A DNA stretch of 64,000 bases from Candidatus Kryptoniota bacterium (lineage in GTDB: Bacteria > Bacteroidota > Ignavibacteria > Kryptoniales > Kryptoniaceae), in NCBI GenBank assembly GCA_938074445.1, contig CALJEK010000031.1, positions 1 to 64,000 of the forward strand, given 5' to 3'. This document shows, one piece after another, positions 19,065-29,259 of the stretch. The translations under genes were made by a program, and so were the position numbers. Within the stretch, counting starts at the first letter, position 1. Each line of letters begins with the position of its first letter. The notes beneath the pieces were generated by a model, which did no database searches, was not told the DNA's origin, and saw nothing but the letters and a program-made list of their open reading frames with translations.

Positions 19065-21164
19065 TTATTCTTCTTCAACAGCCTCTTTCTGCTTCTGTGC
19101 CTCCGCTATAATTTTGTCGGCGATTTCTTTCGGAACTTCTTCATAGTGCGAAAATCTGGCTGTAAAAACTCCACGACCTTGTGTCAGGGACCTCAAAACG
19201 GACGAATATCTATAAAGTTCTTTTTGAGGGACATAAGCTTTCACAACTTGATAAGAACCCTCCGCCGTCATACCAATCACCTTACCTCTTTTGCTTGAAA
19301 TGTCGCCAATCACACTGCCCATATATTCTTCGGGAACTTTAACTTCAACTTCATAAATCGGTTCAAGTAAAACAGGATTTGCGTTCATAAATGCTTTCTT
19401 GAAAGCCATTGAAGCTGCTATCTGAAACGCAAGATCGGATGAATCAACAGGATGATATGACCCGTAATCAAGCGTGACTTTAACATCAATTACTGGATAT
19501 CCAGCCAAGATTCCCTTTGCCATAGTGTCGCGCACACCTTTTTCAACCGCTGGGATATAGTTTCTTGGAACAACGCCTCCAACGATTGCATCGACAAATT
19601 CAAATCCACCGCCTCTTGGCAACGGTTCAAGCACAAGCCAAACATCACCGTATTGTCCTCTTCCTCCAGTTTGCCTTTTATATTTGCCCTGTTCCCTTGC
19701 TTTTCCTTTAATCGTCTCGCGATACGGGATCTTCGGTTCACCAAGTTCAACCTCAACCCCATATTTTTCTTTTAACCGCTTCGCTATGATCGTCAAATGC
19801 ATTTCACCTTGACCACTTATCAAGGTTTGCTGTAGTTCATTATCAACTGTGAAAACGAAGGTCGGATCTTCTTCGTGAAGTGCGTGCAAACCAGCGGCGA
19901 TTTTTTCTTCCTCCCCTTTATTCTTTGAGATGATTGCAAATTGAATAACTGGCTCGGGGAACTTGATTGGCGGGATCACAACTGGAAATGTTTTTGTCGA
20001 TAGCGTGTCATTCGTATGAGTATTTTTCAACTTAACAACAGCCCCAATGTCGCCAGCATAAAACTTTTGAACTTCTTTTCTGTCTTTTCCATTTATAATA
20101 TAGAGCTGGCTTAATCTCTCAGTATTTCCGTTGCTTTGATTTACAAGATCAATCCCACGCGTGATTGTGCCAGAAAAAACTTTGAAGAATGAAAACTCAC
20201 CGACATGGGCTTCTGAAATAGTTTTAAAAATGAAAATAACAGGCTCAGCTGAGGAATCGTGATTTAATTTTATTATTTGAGATGAATCGTTTTTTGACGT
20301 TGCTTCAACCGCTTTACTATTTGGTGCTGGGCAGTAGTCGACGATAAAATCAAGGATCGGTTTAATCCCAATGTTGTGATACGCATCGGCACAAAAGATA
20401 GGATAGATTTTTCTTTCGACAATAGCCTTAGTAAATCCAGTCCTTAATTCTTCATCAGTTAAACCTCCGTTTTCAAAAAACTTATTTAACAACTCTTCGT
20501 CGGTTTCAGCTATGGCTTCGATTAACTCTTCGCGTAATTTGTTTGCTTTGTCGCTCAAATTCTGCGGAATTTCTTCTTCAGTATAATTTCCGGATAAATC
20601 TTTTGAAAACTTCAAAACTTTCATCCTGATAATATCAACAATTGAGTCAAAATTTGTCCCTTGGTTTACAGGGAATTGGACCACAACCGCTTCATGACCG
20701 AATCTTTCCCGTATTTGATTCACAACATTATCAAAATTTGAATGTTCAGCGTCAAGCTTGTTGACAACAAATACAACGCTATTATTAGCCTCCTTAGCCA
20801 GGTCCCAAGCAGTTTCAGTGCCAATCTCAACCCCTTCAATTGATTTGACTAAAAGAAGCGCTGTATCCGCAACCTTCAAACCACATTTAACCTCACCGAT
20901 GAAATCAGCATAACCAGGCATATCAATTATGTTGAGCTTCGTGTCCTTCCACTCGCAGTGCAAAAGAGATAGATTGATTGATACTTGTTGTGCAATTTCA
21001 TCTGGGTGGTAATCTGAAACAGTATTTCCCTCTGCAACTCTCCCAAGTCTTGTTGTTACACCAGCACTATAGAGTATTGCCTCTGCAAAAGATGTTTTAC
21101 CTGAACCTCCATGACCGATTAAACCGATATTTCTAATTTTTCCCGTTGGGTACTCCTTCACCAC
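19065..21164 (-). CDS. EF-G-like translational GTPase (non-canonical, TM_1651-like group)
   Basis: GHGGSGKTSFAEAIL P-loop, DMPGYADFIGEV G3, NKLDAEHSNF G4; EF-G domains IV/V (GGRGQYGDVWL, YRYSSVLRSLTQGRGVFTARFSHYEEVP). Confidence 0.9.
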   Translation of the reverse strand: MVKEYPTGKIRNIGLIGHGGSGKTSFAEAILYSAGVTTRLGRVAEGNTVSDYHPDEIAQQVSINLSLLHCEWKDTKLNIIDMPGYADFIGEVKCGLKVADTALLLVKSIEGVEIGTETAWDLAKEANNSVVFVVNKLDAEHSNFDNVVNQIRERFGHEAVVVQFPVNQGTNFDSIVDIIRMKVLKFSKDLSGNYTEEEIPQNLSDKANKLREELIEAIAETDEELLNKFFENGGLTDEELRTGFTKAIVERKIYPIFCADAYHNIGIKPILDFIVDYCPAPNSKAVEATSKNDSSQIIKLNHDSSAEPVIFIFKTISEAHVGEFSFFKVFSGTITRGIDLVNQSNGNTERLSQLYIINGKDRKEVQKFYAGDIGAVVKLKNTHTNDTLSTKTFPVVIPPIKFPEPVIQFAIISKNKGEEEKIAAGLHALHEEDPTFVFTVDNELQQTLISGQGEMHLTIIAKRLKEKYGVEVELGEPKIPYRETIKGKAREQGKYKRQTGGRGQYGDVWLVLEPLPRGGGFEFVDAIVGGVVPRNYIPAVEKGVRDTMAKGILAGYPVIDVKVTLDYGSYHPVDSSDLAFQIAASMAFKKAFMNANPVLLEPIYEVEVKVPEEYMGSVIGDISSKRGKVIGMTAEGSYQVVKAYVPQKELYRYSSVLRSLTQGRGVFTARFSHYEEVPKEIADKIIAEAQKQKEAVEEE

Positions 21165-21189
21165 TTATCAACCTCCTTATCTTTTTGTG

Positions 21190-21570
21190 TTATGCTTTTA
21201 ACTTTGAGATAACTGTACGGATTGCCTTTATTAAAGCAAATATCTTCGTTAAGCCAGACGGCAAACCTTCGGGAGAACTATCAAATGAAAAGACATTTTT
21301 GAAACGCTGAAAGTATGATTGAGCTGTTTCATACAGGTTTTGAATCGTCTCAAATTGAGACTGCGCCTTCGTTGTCATATCCAAAAGTTGCTCAGATACC
21401 TTTTGAAAATTTTCAAGGATTGCCGGAAATCTGGAGTTGAACTCCTCGCTCGTTTTATTCAAATTTTCAAGCAATGTTTTCAATCTCACGAAGACAATAA
21501 CGAGATAAACAATGGCAACAACCGCACTGGCGAGCAATAAGACAGTCAGGATTTGAATTAACAGTTCCAT
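21190..21570 (-). CDS. Small membrane-anchored coiled-coil protein (DUF948-like)
   Basis: N-terminal TM (LTVLLLASAVVAIVYLVIVFV) followed by amphipathic helix; adjacent to YtxH-like gene. Confidence 0.6.
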   Translation of the reverse strand: MELLIQILTVLLLASAVVAIVYLVIVFVRLKTLLENLNKTSEEFNSRFPAILENFQKVSEQLLDMTTKAQSQFETIQNLYETAQSYFQRFKNVFSFDSSPEGLPSGLTKIFALIKAIRTVISKLKA

Positions 21571-21601
21571 TTTTACAATCTCTCGGTTAATTTTAAAAAT
21601 A

Positions 21602-21626
21602 AAAAGGCAAGACTTAAAGTCTTGCC
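21602..21626. terminator. Hairpin between the YtxH-like and DUF948-like genes
   Basis: aaggcaagactttaagtcttgcctt-type dyad (aaggcaagact/agtcttgcctt). Confidence 0.65.
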
Positions 21627-21640
21627 TTATCTAACAGGAT

Positions 21641-22003
21641 TTAAGATTTCTTCTTCGTTTCTTCTTTATAAGTTTCAACTCCCGACTTCACCGCTTCCTT
21701 AATCGTGTCCACCTTTTGTTTTGCTGAAGCGATTATTTCATCAACTTCTTTCTTGATCTTCTCTGCTTCTTCTTTTGCTTTTTCAACTATTTCCTCAGTC
21801 TTTACCTTAGCCTCGCCAATATATTCATCTGCTTTCTCTTTTGCCCGCGCAACCTTTTCCTTCACTAAAGTTCTCATTTCACTCCCACTCTTCGGTGTGA
21901 ACAACATAGCGAGGATCGCTCCCAAAGCGCTCCCTGCTAAAAAGCCAATTAAAAATCCCTTAAACATTCCCTCATTGTTATTTCGTGCCATATCATCCTC
22001 CAA
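21641..22003 (-). CDS. YtxH domain protein
   Basis: GFLIGFLAGSALGAILAMLFTPKSGSEMR, then Lys/Glu-rich helix; start probably ATG at 21991. Confidence 0.8.
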   Translation of the reverse strand: MEDDMARNNNEGMFKGFLIGFLAGSALGAILAMLFTPKSGSEMRTLVKEKVARAKEKADEYIGEAKVKTEEIVEKAKEEAEKIKKEVDEIIASAKQKVDTIKEAVKSGVETYKEETKKKS

Positions 22004-22162
22004 AATTTATTTTGACAAGTCAAAGATAAGATAAAAAGTAAAGCATAAAAAATCAAGAAACTGCAAACAACCCTTGCGCAAAACCCGCCTATTGAAGTTT
22101 TACTTGAAAATTTTTAACTTTACAAAGGTAAACTCTTCCAGAACAAAAATCGGGGTAAAACT

Positions 22163-22333
22163 ATGATGGAAGAAAAAAATTTAAACTTGCCGGAAGAACT
22201 TTGCAGGGAAATTGAAAATATTATCAAAACCGCTGGTCTCACAATTGAGGAAAAAATAAAACTATGGAATGATATAGTTGAGTTTATATCCAAATGGATT
22301 GAAATGAACACGGAACATCACGAAGGGGGTTAA
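22163..22333 (+). CDS. Small hypothetical protein (56 aa)
   Basis: ATG..TAA frame MMEEKNLNLPEELCREIENIIKTAGLTIEEKIKLWNDIVEFISKWIEMNTEHHEGG followed by a terminator-like hairpin; below the track length cut-off. Confidence 0.45.
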   Translation: MMEEKNLNLPEELCREIENIIKTAGLTIEEKIKLWNDIVEFISKWIEMNTEHHEGG

Positions 22334-22342
22334 TATTTAGAA

Positions 22343-22364
22343 GAGGGGCTTAAAAAAGCCCCTC
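22343..22364. terminator. Rho-independent-type hairpin
   Basis: gaggggctt-aaaa-aagcccctc between convergent genes. Confidence 0.75.
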
Positions 22365-22371
22365 GCCCAGT

Positions 22372-23379
22372 TCAATCTTCTGCTTTCCCTTGCAAAAACT
22401 TCTCTGCAAGTTTTACATCTTCCTCGCTTCCGATGAAAAGCGGGGTCCTTTGATGTAGACTTGTTGGTTTTATATCAAGTATGTTTTGAAAGCCATTACT
22501 CGCTCTACCGCCTGCCTTTTCAACTACATAAGCTAATGGCGCTGCTTCATAAATTAATCTCAATTTCCCCTCTGGATTTTTTGCATCCCCAGGATACATA
22601 AAGATTCCCCCATATAAAAGCGTCCGATGAAAATCAGCGACGAGAGTTCCAACATATCTTAACTTGTAAGGTCTACCCGTTGCTTTATCCTCCGCCTTGA
22701 GATAATTGATAAATTTTTTCATATTCTCATCCCATCTCTCGTAATAACCCTCGTTCACACTATAAATATCCCCCTTCTTCGGGATTTTGATGTTTTCGTG
22801 GGACAGCAAAAATTCACCTATACTTGGATCAAGCGTGAACCCATGAACACCGTTGCCAGTGGTATAAACAAAGATTGTGCTTGAACCATAAACAATATAA
22901 CCAGCAGCGACGAGATTTCGCCCAGGCTGCAACACATCCTCTTCAGTTCCTTTACCCGATTGAGTTACGCGACGGAAAATTCCGAATATAGAGCCAATAG
23001 ATACATTAACATCAATATTCGAGCTACCATCAAGTGGATCAAAAATGAGAACATACTTACCCTTCGCAAGCTCCTCTGGAATTTCAATTAATTCCTTGCT
23101 CTCCTCACTCGCCATGACGCAAAGATGTCCCCCTTTTTGCATAACATTAATGAAAATTTCATTCGCAAATTCATCAAGTTTTTGAACAACATCCCCCGAG
23201 ATGTTAACTTTACCTGTTGAACCAATGATATCTACAAGACCAGCTTTAGAAACCTCACGCCAGACGATCTTTGCTGCAAGAGCGATATCAGTTAAAAGCT
23301 TTGAAAATTCGCCCGTTGCCCCGGGAATTTCGTGTTCCCTTTCAATTATGAATCGCTCAATTGTGATGATGCGTTGCAT
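22372..23379 (-). CDS. fbp: Fructose-1,6-bisphosphatase class I
   Basis: VFDPLDGSSNIDVNVSIGSIFGI; LLYGGIFMYPGD; LRLIYEAAPLAYVVEKAGG. Confidence 0.95.
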   Translation of the reverse strand: MQRIITIERFIIEREHEIPGATGEFSKLLTDIALAAKIVWREVSKAGLVDIIGSTGKVNISGDVVQKLDEFANEIFINVMQKGGHLCVMASEESKELIEIPEELAKGKYVLIFDPLDGSSNIDVNVSIGSIFGIFRRVTQSGKGTEEDVLQPGRNLVAAGYIVYGSSTIFVYTTGNGVHGFTLDPSIGEFLLSHENIKIPKKGDIYSVNEGYYERWDENMKKFINYLKAEDKATGRPYKLRYVGTLVADFHRTLLYGGIFMYPGDAKNPEGKLRLIYEAAPLAYVVEKAGGRASNGFQNILDIKPTSLHQRTPLFIGSEEDVKLAEKFLQGKAED

Positions 23380-23447
23380 AGTTGAGCCCTCCTTGATTTT
23401 TAATTTTTAATTTTCAATTTTCAAAGGGTCATCTTCTTAAGATGACA

Positions 23448-25283
23448 TCACTTCGCCGTCCCCGATACATTGACAAGTTTTGATTTTCTCTCTTTATACT
23501 GCAATTGATAAAGACGATAGTAAATTCCTTTTAACGCGAGCAACTCATCATGTGTCCCAATTTCGCGAACCTCGCCCTTATGAAGAACAATTATTTTATC
23601 AACATTTTGAATCGTCGACAATCTGTGAGCAATCACTATCGCAGTTCTATTTTCAAGAAGTTTTCCAATCGCATTCTGGATCACTCTTTCAGTTTCAACA
23701 TCAACACTTGATGTCGCCTCGTCGAGGACAAGAATTTTAGGGTCATAAACCAAGGCTCGAACAAACGAGATAAGTTGTTTTTCCCCAACCGATAAATTTG
23801 CTCCTCTTTCTTGAACAACCTCAAAGTAACCATTTGGTAATCTTTCGATGAATTGATCTGCTCCGATCAACCGTGCGGATTCGATAACTTTTTCAATCTT
23901 TATATTCTCATTTCCAAGCGTTATGTTTGTAAAAATATCCCCTGAAAAGAGCAAAACATCCTGTAAAACTACAGCGATGTGCTTTCTTAATTCTTTCTCA
24001 TCAATGTTTTTTATATCTATCCCGTCAATTAAAATTCGTCCCTTTTGGACAGTATAAAACTTGCATATCAAATTTATAATCGTGCTTTTCCCTGAACCAG
24101 TCGCTCCAACTATGGCGACCTTCTCTCCAGCATTAATTTTAAAAGAAACATTTTTCAAAATCCAGTCATCGTCAGATATCATTTCACCATCATGTTTATA
24201 TGCAAACCAAACATTTTCAAATTCGATCTCACCGCAAAGTTTTTCAAGTTTTACGGGATTTTCAGGCTGTTTTATAAAAATTTTCGTGTCAAGCAATTTA
24301 AAAATTCTCTCAGCTGAAGCCATCGCTGTTTGAAAAATATTGTATTTCTCAGACAAATCTCTTACAGGTCTGAAAAACATTTCAGTATACTGGAGGAATG
24401 AAATCAAAACACCAATGGTCACTGTACCCTTGATGACTTCGCCACCCCCATACCAGATTATAAGCCCAATTCCAAGTGCACTGATTAACTCAACCGCTGG
24501 GTAAAAAACAGCATAATAAAAAATTGATTTTATATTTGCGTCCCTATATTTCGCATTTATCCGATCAAATTTCTCAAATTCTTTCTCCTCCCTATGAAAA
24601 ACTTGAACTACACTTATGCCAGAAAAACGTTCTTGCAAGAAAGCGTTTATTCTTGCAATTAATGTTCTTACCTCTCTGTACGCTTCCCTCGCCTTCTTCC
24701 TGAACAAAAAAGTCGCATAAAAAAGCAACGGCAAAACGCTCAAAGTGACAAGTGAAAGTTCGAAACTCAACTTGAACATAAAGTATAAAATCCCCAAGAT
24801 TGTAAATATATCCCCGAAGACGAGAACTATCCCAGATGAATACATTTCATTTAAAGATTCCACATCGTTGGTAACCCTTGTCACAAGCCGACCCGTTGGA
24901 TTTTTATCAAAAAACCTCAAAGCGAGCCTCTGCAAATGATTAAAAATTTCCATCCTTAAATCAAAGATCGTTTTTTGCCCAATCCATTCAGTTATATAAC
25001 TCAAAAGATATTGCAACCCCCCTTGCAAAAACAAAATACCAAGAAGAAGCAAAGTCAATTTTGTAAGTCCAGAATAGTCTGACTTTAAAATGTAATCATC
25101 TATCGCAAACTTTGTTATATAAGGTCGCAATGGGTTTAAAACCGCAAGGATCAACACAAGCAAGATTGAAATTAAAACTTGCTTCCAATATGGCTTCACA
25201 TATTTTAGAAGTCGCTTCATTAACCTTGAGTCATAAGCCTTGCCAAGTATTTCGTCATCTCTGAAATCATGCATAAGTTGCAA
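23448..25283 (-). CDS. ABC exporter, fused TMD-NBD (canonical Walker B Glu, degenerate signature LSVGE)
   Basis: GATGSGKSTIINLI, NLSVGEKQLISFVRALVYDPKILVLDEATSSVD, AHRLSTI. Confidence 0.93.
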   Translation of the reverse strand: MQLMHDFRDDEILGKAYDSRLMKRLLKYVKPYWKQVLISILLVLILAVLNPLRPYITKFAIDDYILKSDYSGLTKLTLLLLGILFLQGGLQYLLSYITEWIGQKTIFDLRMEIFNHLQRLALRFFDKNPTGRLVTRVTNDVESLNEMYSSGIVLVFGDIFTILGILYFMFKLSFELSLVTLSVLPLLFYATFLFRKKAREAYREVRTLIARINAFLQERFSGISVVQVFHREEKEFEKFDRINAKYRDANIKSIFYYAVFYPAVELISALGIGLIIWYGGGEVIKGTVTIGVLISFLQYTEMFFRPVRDLSEKYNIFQTAMASAERIFKLLDTKIFIKQPENPVKLEKLCGEIEFENVWFAYKHDGEMISDDDWILKNVSFKINAGEKVAIVGATGSGKSTIINLICKFYTVQKGRILIDGIDIKNIDEKELRKHIAVVLQDVLLFSGDIFTNITLGNENIKIEKVIESARLIGADQFIERLPNGYFEVVQERGANLSVGEKQLISFVRALVYDPKILVLDEATSSVDVETERVIQNAIGKLLENRTAIVIAHRLSTIQNVDKIIVLHKGEVREIGTHDELLALKGIYYRLYQLQYKERKSKLVNVSGTAK

Positions 25284-25294
25284 AAAAATTTATT

Positions 25295-27040
25295 TCACAT
25301 TTTTTCGAGCTCCTCTTCAAGGATCTGCTTTAGATAAAGGTCTGCGTAAATCCCACCAAGTTCAAGGAGTTCATCATGGGTTCCTCGCTCAACAATTTTA
25401 CCATCATCAAGCACAATGATTAAATCAGCATCCTTAACCGCAGTTATTCTATGGCTTATAATTATCGTTGTCCTTCCCTTCCTAAACTCTTTTAAATTTT
25501 TTAAAATCATCTCTTCCGTATAAGCATCGACTGATGAGAACGAATCATCAAGTATTAAAATTTTCGGCTTTTTTATCAAAGCCCGAGCAAGCCCAACCCT
25601 TTGCCTCTGCCCACCGGATAGTGTTATACCTCTTTCTCCGACAACCGTATCAAATCCGTTTGGAAATTCAAGCACCTCATCGTAAATATGAGCAATTTTT
25701 GCAACTTCGAAAACTTCCTCATCGCTTACACTATCAACCCCAAATGTTATGTTGTTTTTTACCGAATCAGAAAATAAAAAGACCTCTTGCTGGACATAAC
25801 CAATGCTTTCCCTCAAAACTTTGAGCGGAATTTTCTTAACATTAATCCCATCTATCAAAACCTCCCCCTTATCTGGATCAAATAATCTTGGGATCAAATT
25901 GACCAAAGTTGTTTTTCCGCTTCCTGTATATCCAACTATTCCGACTGTTTGCCCCTGTTTGATCTCAAAGTCTATGCCTTTTAAAACATAACTTTCGGAG
26001 TCGGGATATTTAAACCATACATTTTTAAATTTGACCTCGCCTTTTATCTCCTTGATTGAGAAATCAGTTTCACTTGTGTCCCTTATCTGCGGTTCAACTT
26101 TGAGAACCTCAAGCAATCTATCCATAGAAGCTGAAGCCCTTTGCGTCAGATTAACAATCCATCCAAACGCAATCATCGGCCAGATTAAATAACCAAGGTA
26201 AATCAAAAACGATGTTATTTGCCCAAGCGTCATTGCGCCCTTAATAACTTGATAACCGCCATACCACACGACAATTATGATTGAAATCCCCGTTATCAAA
26301 ATCATCAATGGGTAAGTTAAAGATTGAACCTTGATAAGTTTTATATTTTTCATCATGTAGTCAAAGTTCAATTTCCTAAATTTTTCAACCTCGTAATCTT
26401 CCCTGACATAGGATTTTACAACCCTTATCCCAGCGATGTTCTCCTGCGCTACTGTTGTTATGGTTCCAAAATGCTCCTGTATATCTTCGTACTTTTCATG
26501 CAAAATTTTACCAACTCTATAAACAAGATAGGAAATCAACGGAAGTGGCATTAAAGTTAAAAGCGTAAGTTTAAAATTCATCGAAAACATAATAGCGAGT
26601 ATCACGATGAATTCTATCACGGTCTCAATTGAATACATTATCCCTGGTCCCAAGAAGTTCCTCACAGAAGGTATATCATTTGTAGCATAAGCCATTATAT
26701 CTCCAACTCTTTTATTTCTGAAATAAAGATAATGGAGACTCTGCACATGGCGATAGAAATCATTTCGCAAATCATATTCAATTTTTCTCGATGCAACAAT
26801 TATAGTCTGTCGCGTGAAAAAAGAAGCAATTCCGCTCAGAAGGGTTGAACCAATCACAAGCGAAGCAAACCAAAGAAGCTTTTCCCCAGTTATTCCAAGC
26901 TTTAAATTATCAACCGCACGACCAATTAAAATTGGAATCACGACATAAAAAGCTTCGCTCACGAGGATAGACAAAATCCCCAGAAAAATTAACTTCTTGT
27001 ATTTTAAAATGTAAGGTTTAAGCTCGAATAATGAACGCAT
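25295..27040 (-). CDS. ABC exporter, fused TMD-NBD (canonical LSGGQ, Walker B Asp)
   Basis: GYTGSGKTTLVNLI, TLSGGQRQRVGLARALIKKPKILILDDSFSSVD, SHRITAV. Confidence 0.93.
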   Translation of the reverse strand: MRSLFELKPYILKYKKLIFLGILSILVSEAFYVVIPILIGRAVDNLKLGITGEKLLWFASLVIGSTLLSGIASFFTRQTIIVASRKIEYDLRNDFYRHVQSLHYLYFRNKRVGDIMAYATNDIPSVRNFLGPGIMYSIETVIEFIVILAIMFSMNFKLTLLTLMPLPLISYLVYRVGKILHEKYEDIQEHFGTITTVAQENIAGIRVVKSYVREDYEVEKFRKLNFDYMMKNIKLIKVQSLTYPLMILITGISIIIVVWYGGYQVIKGAMTLGQITSFLIYLGYLIWPMIAFGWIVNLTQRASASMDRLLEVLKVEPQIRDTSETDFSIKEIKGEVKFKNVWFKYPDSESYVLKGIDFEIKQGQTVGIVGYTGSGKTTLVNLIPRLFDPDKGEVLIDGINVKKIPLKVLRESIGYVQQEVFLFSDSVKNNITFGVDSVSDEEVFEVAKIAHIYDEVLEFPNGFDTVVGERGITLSGGQRQRVGLARALIKKPKILILDDSFSSVDAYTEEMILKNLKEFRKGRTTIIISHRITAVKDADLIIVLDDGKIVERGTHDELLELGGIYADLYLKQILEEELEKM

Positions 27041-27124
27041 AAGATTTATAGAAAAAATTTAATTAACTTGGCTCAAGTTTTCGCACTTCGCACTGCTCAA
27101 AAATTCCCTGCAGGGTGGGAGGAT

Positions 27125-27355
27125 TTATATATTTCCAGAGGTTTCAATTATCTTTATGTTCACACCCTTTGCGGAAAAATTAATTTTTTTGTGCGTCCCA
27201 TCGCAAAACGGCTTATTCTCCGAGCCACCGCACCTGCAGAGAGCAACTGTTTTCTTTTCTATGAGCTCTTTCCCTGTATCTTTTTCAACTTCAAAAACCC
27301 CATTCTCTATTTCAATCACATACGGACCGTTTTCATTTGCCCTTATCCTGACCAT
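27125..27355 (-). CDS. CDGSH iron-sulfur domain protein
   Basis: LCRCGGSENKPFCDGTHKKINF; start at internal ATG 27355 (MVRIRANENGPYV). Confidence 0.88.
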   Translation of the reverse strand: MVRIRANENGPYVIEIENGVFEVEKDTGKELIEKKTVALCRCGGSENKPFCDGTHKKINFSAKGVNIKIIETSGNI

Positions 27356-27494
27356 GATGACCTCACTTTTTATTAAACTTAACAAAACAGCTCGATTTTT
27401 ACAAACCAACAAATTGTCGCAACTTTTTATTAACTTGAATTTCACCTTTAACATTTTTAACTTTTTTCAAATTTGAAAAAATCAAATGTAATCG

Positions 27495-28094
27495 ATGCGG
27501 AAGATTTCAAAGATTTTATTTGAACTAAAAGTCTGGGTTGAGAACTTCGCCCAAAAGCCTTACGCGGGGCTCGCGTTGTTTATAATTGCCTTTGCGGAAT
27601 CCTCATTTTTCCCAATACCACCGGATGTCCTTTTGATTGCCCTTGCTCTTTTAAAACCAAATCTCTCATTCAGATACGCTTTGATATGTTCCGTTGGCTC
27701 TGTTCTCGGTGGAATGTTTGGATATTTGATAGGGTTTCAATTTTATGAAGTTATCGGGAAAAAAATAATCGAATTTTATCACCTTCAAAATGAGTATAAC
27801 ACGGTTAAAACACTGTATGATAGAAACGCATTTATTGCAATTGCGATTGCTGGTTTCACACCGATACCATACAAAGTTTTCACAATCGCTGCGGGCGCTT
27901 TTCAAGTTAATTTCTCAACCCTTGTGCTTGCATCCGCCATAAGCAGACCGATGAGATTTTTCCTCGTCGGCGGGATGATTTATCTATTTGGTCCAAGGGT
28001 AAAGACCTTTATCGATAAATATTTCGATTGGCTAACGATTGCATTTGTGGTTTTGTTGATACTTGGCTTCGCACTAATTAAATATTTGAAATAA
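27495..28094 (+). CDS. DedA/YqaA (VTT domain) family membrane protein
   Basis: FAESSFFPIPPDVLLIALAL; GGMFGYLIGFQFYEVIGKKI; AGFTPIPYKVFTIAAGAFQ. Confidence 0.88.
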   Translation: MRKISKILFELKVWVENFAQKPYAGLALFIIAFAESSFFPIPPDVLLIALALLKPNLSFRYALICSVGSVLGGMFGYLIGFQFYEVIGKKIIEFYHLQNEYNTVKTLYDRNAFIAIAIAGFTPIPYKVFTIAAGAFQVNFSTLVLASAISRPMRFFLVGGMIYLFGPRVKTFIDKYFDWLTIAFVVLLILGFALIKYLK

Positions 28095-28132
28095 CACGAA
28101 AAAGTCAAATAAACAGCGCTTAAACATTTCAA

Positions 28133-28756
28133 ATGAAACCACTTGTAATCGGCATAGCAGGCGGAACAGGGTCTGGAAAAACAACAGTTGCGAAAAAAAT
28201 CGCTCAAAAAATTGGAAATGATAAGGTCATCATACTTGAACATGACAGCTACTACAAAGATATTTCACAATTCAAAGGGAAAAGAATCGAAGAAATTAAT
28301 TTTGACCATCCCGATGCCCTTGACACAAAACTTTTAATTGAGCACGTGCAAAAATTGAAAAACTATCAACCAATTGATGCCCCCATTTATGATTTTACAA
28401 CATACAGGCGCCTCGAGCAAGTAAAACATGTCGAGCCAAAAGATGTAATAATAATCGAAGGCATACTCGTTTTCGTAGAAAAGGAATTGAGAGAACTGAT
28501 GGACATAAAAATTTTTGTTGACACCGATGCGGACGAAAGAGTGCTAAGAAGGATAAGAAGAGATATAATTGAAAGGGGAAGAAGCCTTGAATCTGTGATT
28601 AATCAATATATTTCAACCGTTAAACCTTCACACCTTGAGTTTGTGGAACCAAGTAAAAGATGGGCGGATGTAATCATACCCAGAGGCGGAGAAAATGAAA
28701 TCGCAATTGAGATGGTCGTCTCAAGAATAAAAACAATGTTGGAGGACGAAAAATGA
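28133..28756 (+). CDS. udk: Uridine kinase
   Basis: GIAGGTGSGKTTVAKKI; HDSYYKD; FDHPDALDTKLL; RRIRRDIIERGRS. Confidence 0.94.
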   Translation: MKPLVIGIAGGTGSGKTTVAKKIAQKIGNDKVIILEHDSYYKDISQFKGKRIEEINFDHPDALDTKLLIEHVQKLKNYQPIDAPIYDFTTYRRLEQVKHVEPKDVIIIEGILVFVEKELRELMDIKIFVDTDADERVLRRIRRDIIERGRSLESVINQYISTVKPSHLEFVEPSKRWADVIIPRGGENEIAIEMVVSRIKTMLEDEK

Positions 28757-29259
28757 AAAAATTTTTCATCTTAGTAATCTTACCCTTGATGATTCTCCAT
28801 TCTTGCTCAACTAAAAAATATTCGGTAATACACCGAAACAACACTTCAATCATTGTCGGCGAATTTCCAGTCACACTGCTTGAGTCCGAAAACTTTAAAT
28901 GGTACATTGATGGCTACTCAAAATATGTCATTGATGACTCGGCAAGTTTAAATATGGTAAAATCAAAAGTGGGTAAGTTTAATGTTTTGGTTTTCATTGG
29001 AACTTGGTGCCCGGATAGCAGAGAACATTTCCCAAGGTTTATGAAAATAATGGACGAGGCGGGGGTTTCAAGAAAACATATAAAAGTCATCGGACTTGAC
29101 AGAGATAAAAAACTTAAGGGTTTAACAGACAAATACGACATAAGTAGAGTTCCAACATTTATTTTCTTTGAAAACGACAAAGAAATTGGCAGAATAGTTG
29201 AACATCCGCGAGAAACACTTATCAAACACATTGCAAAAATTTTGAGCCAGGTAAAATGA
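28753..29259 (+). CDS. Thioredoxin-fold lipoprotein with single-Cys active site
   Basis: Lipobox LHSC in MKKFFILVILPLMILHSCS; FIGTWCPDSREHFPRFMKIM; RVPTFIFFENDKEIGR. Confidence 0.82.
   Translation: MKKFFILVILPLMILHSCSTKKYSVIHRNNTSIIVGEFPVTLLESENFKWYIDGYSKYVIDDSASLNMVKSKVGKFNVLVFIGTWCPDSREHFPRFMKIMDEAGVSRKHIKVIGLDRDKKLKGLTDKYDISRVPTFIFFENDKEIGRIVEHPRETLIKHIAKILSQVK

Noticed and set aside
27112-27121. Short palindrome ccctgcaggg near 27112
   Set aside because: Only 10 bp; too short to support a functional claim without a genome-wide search.
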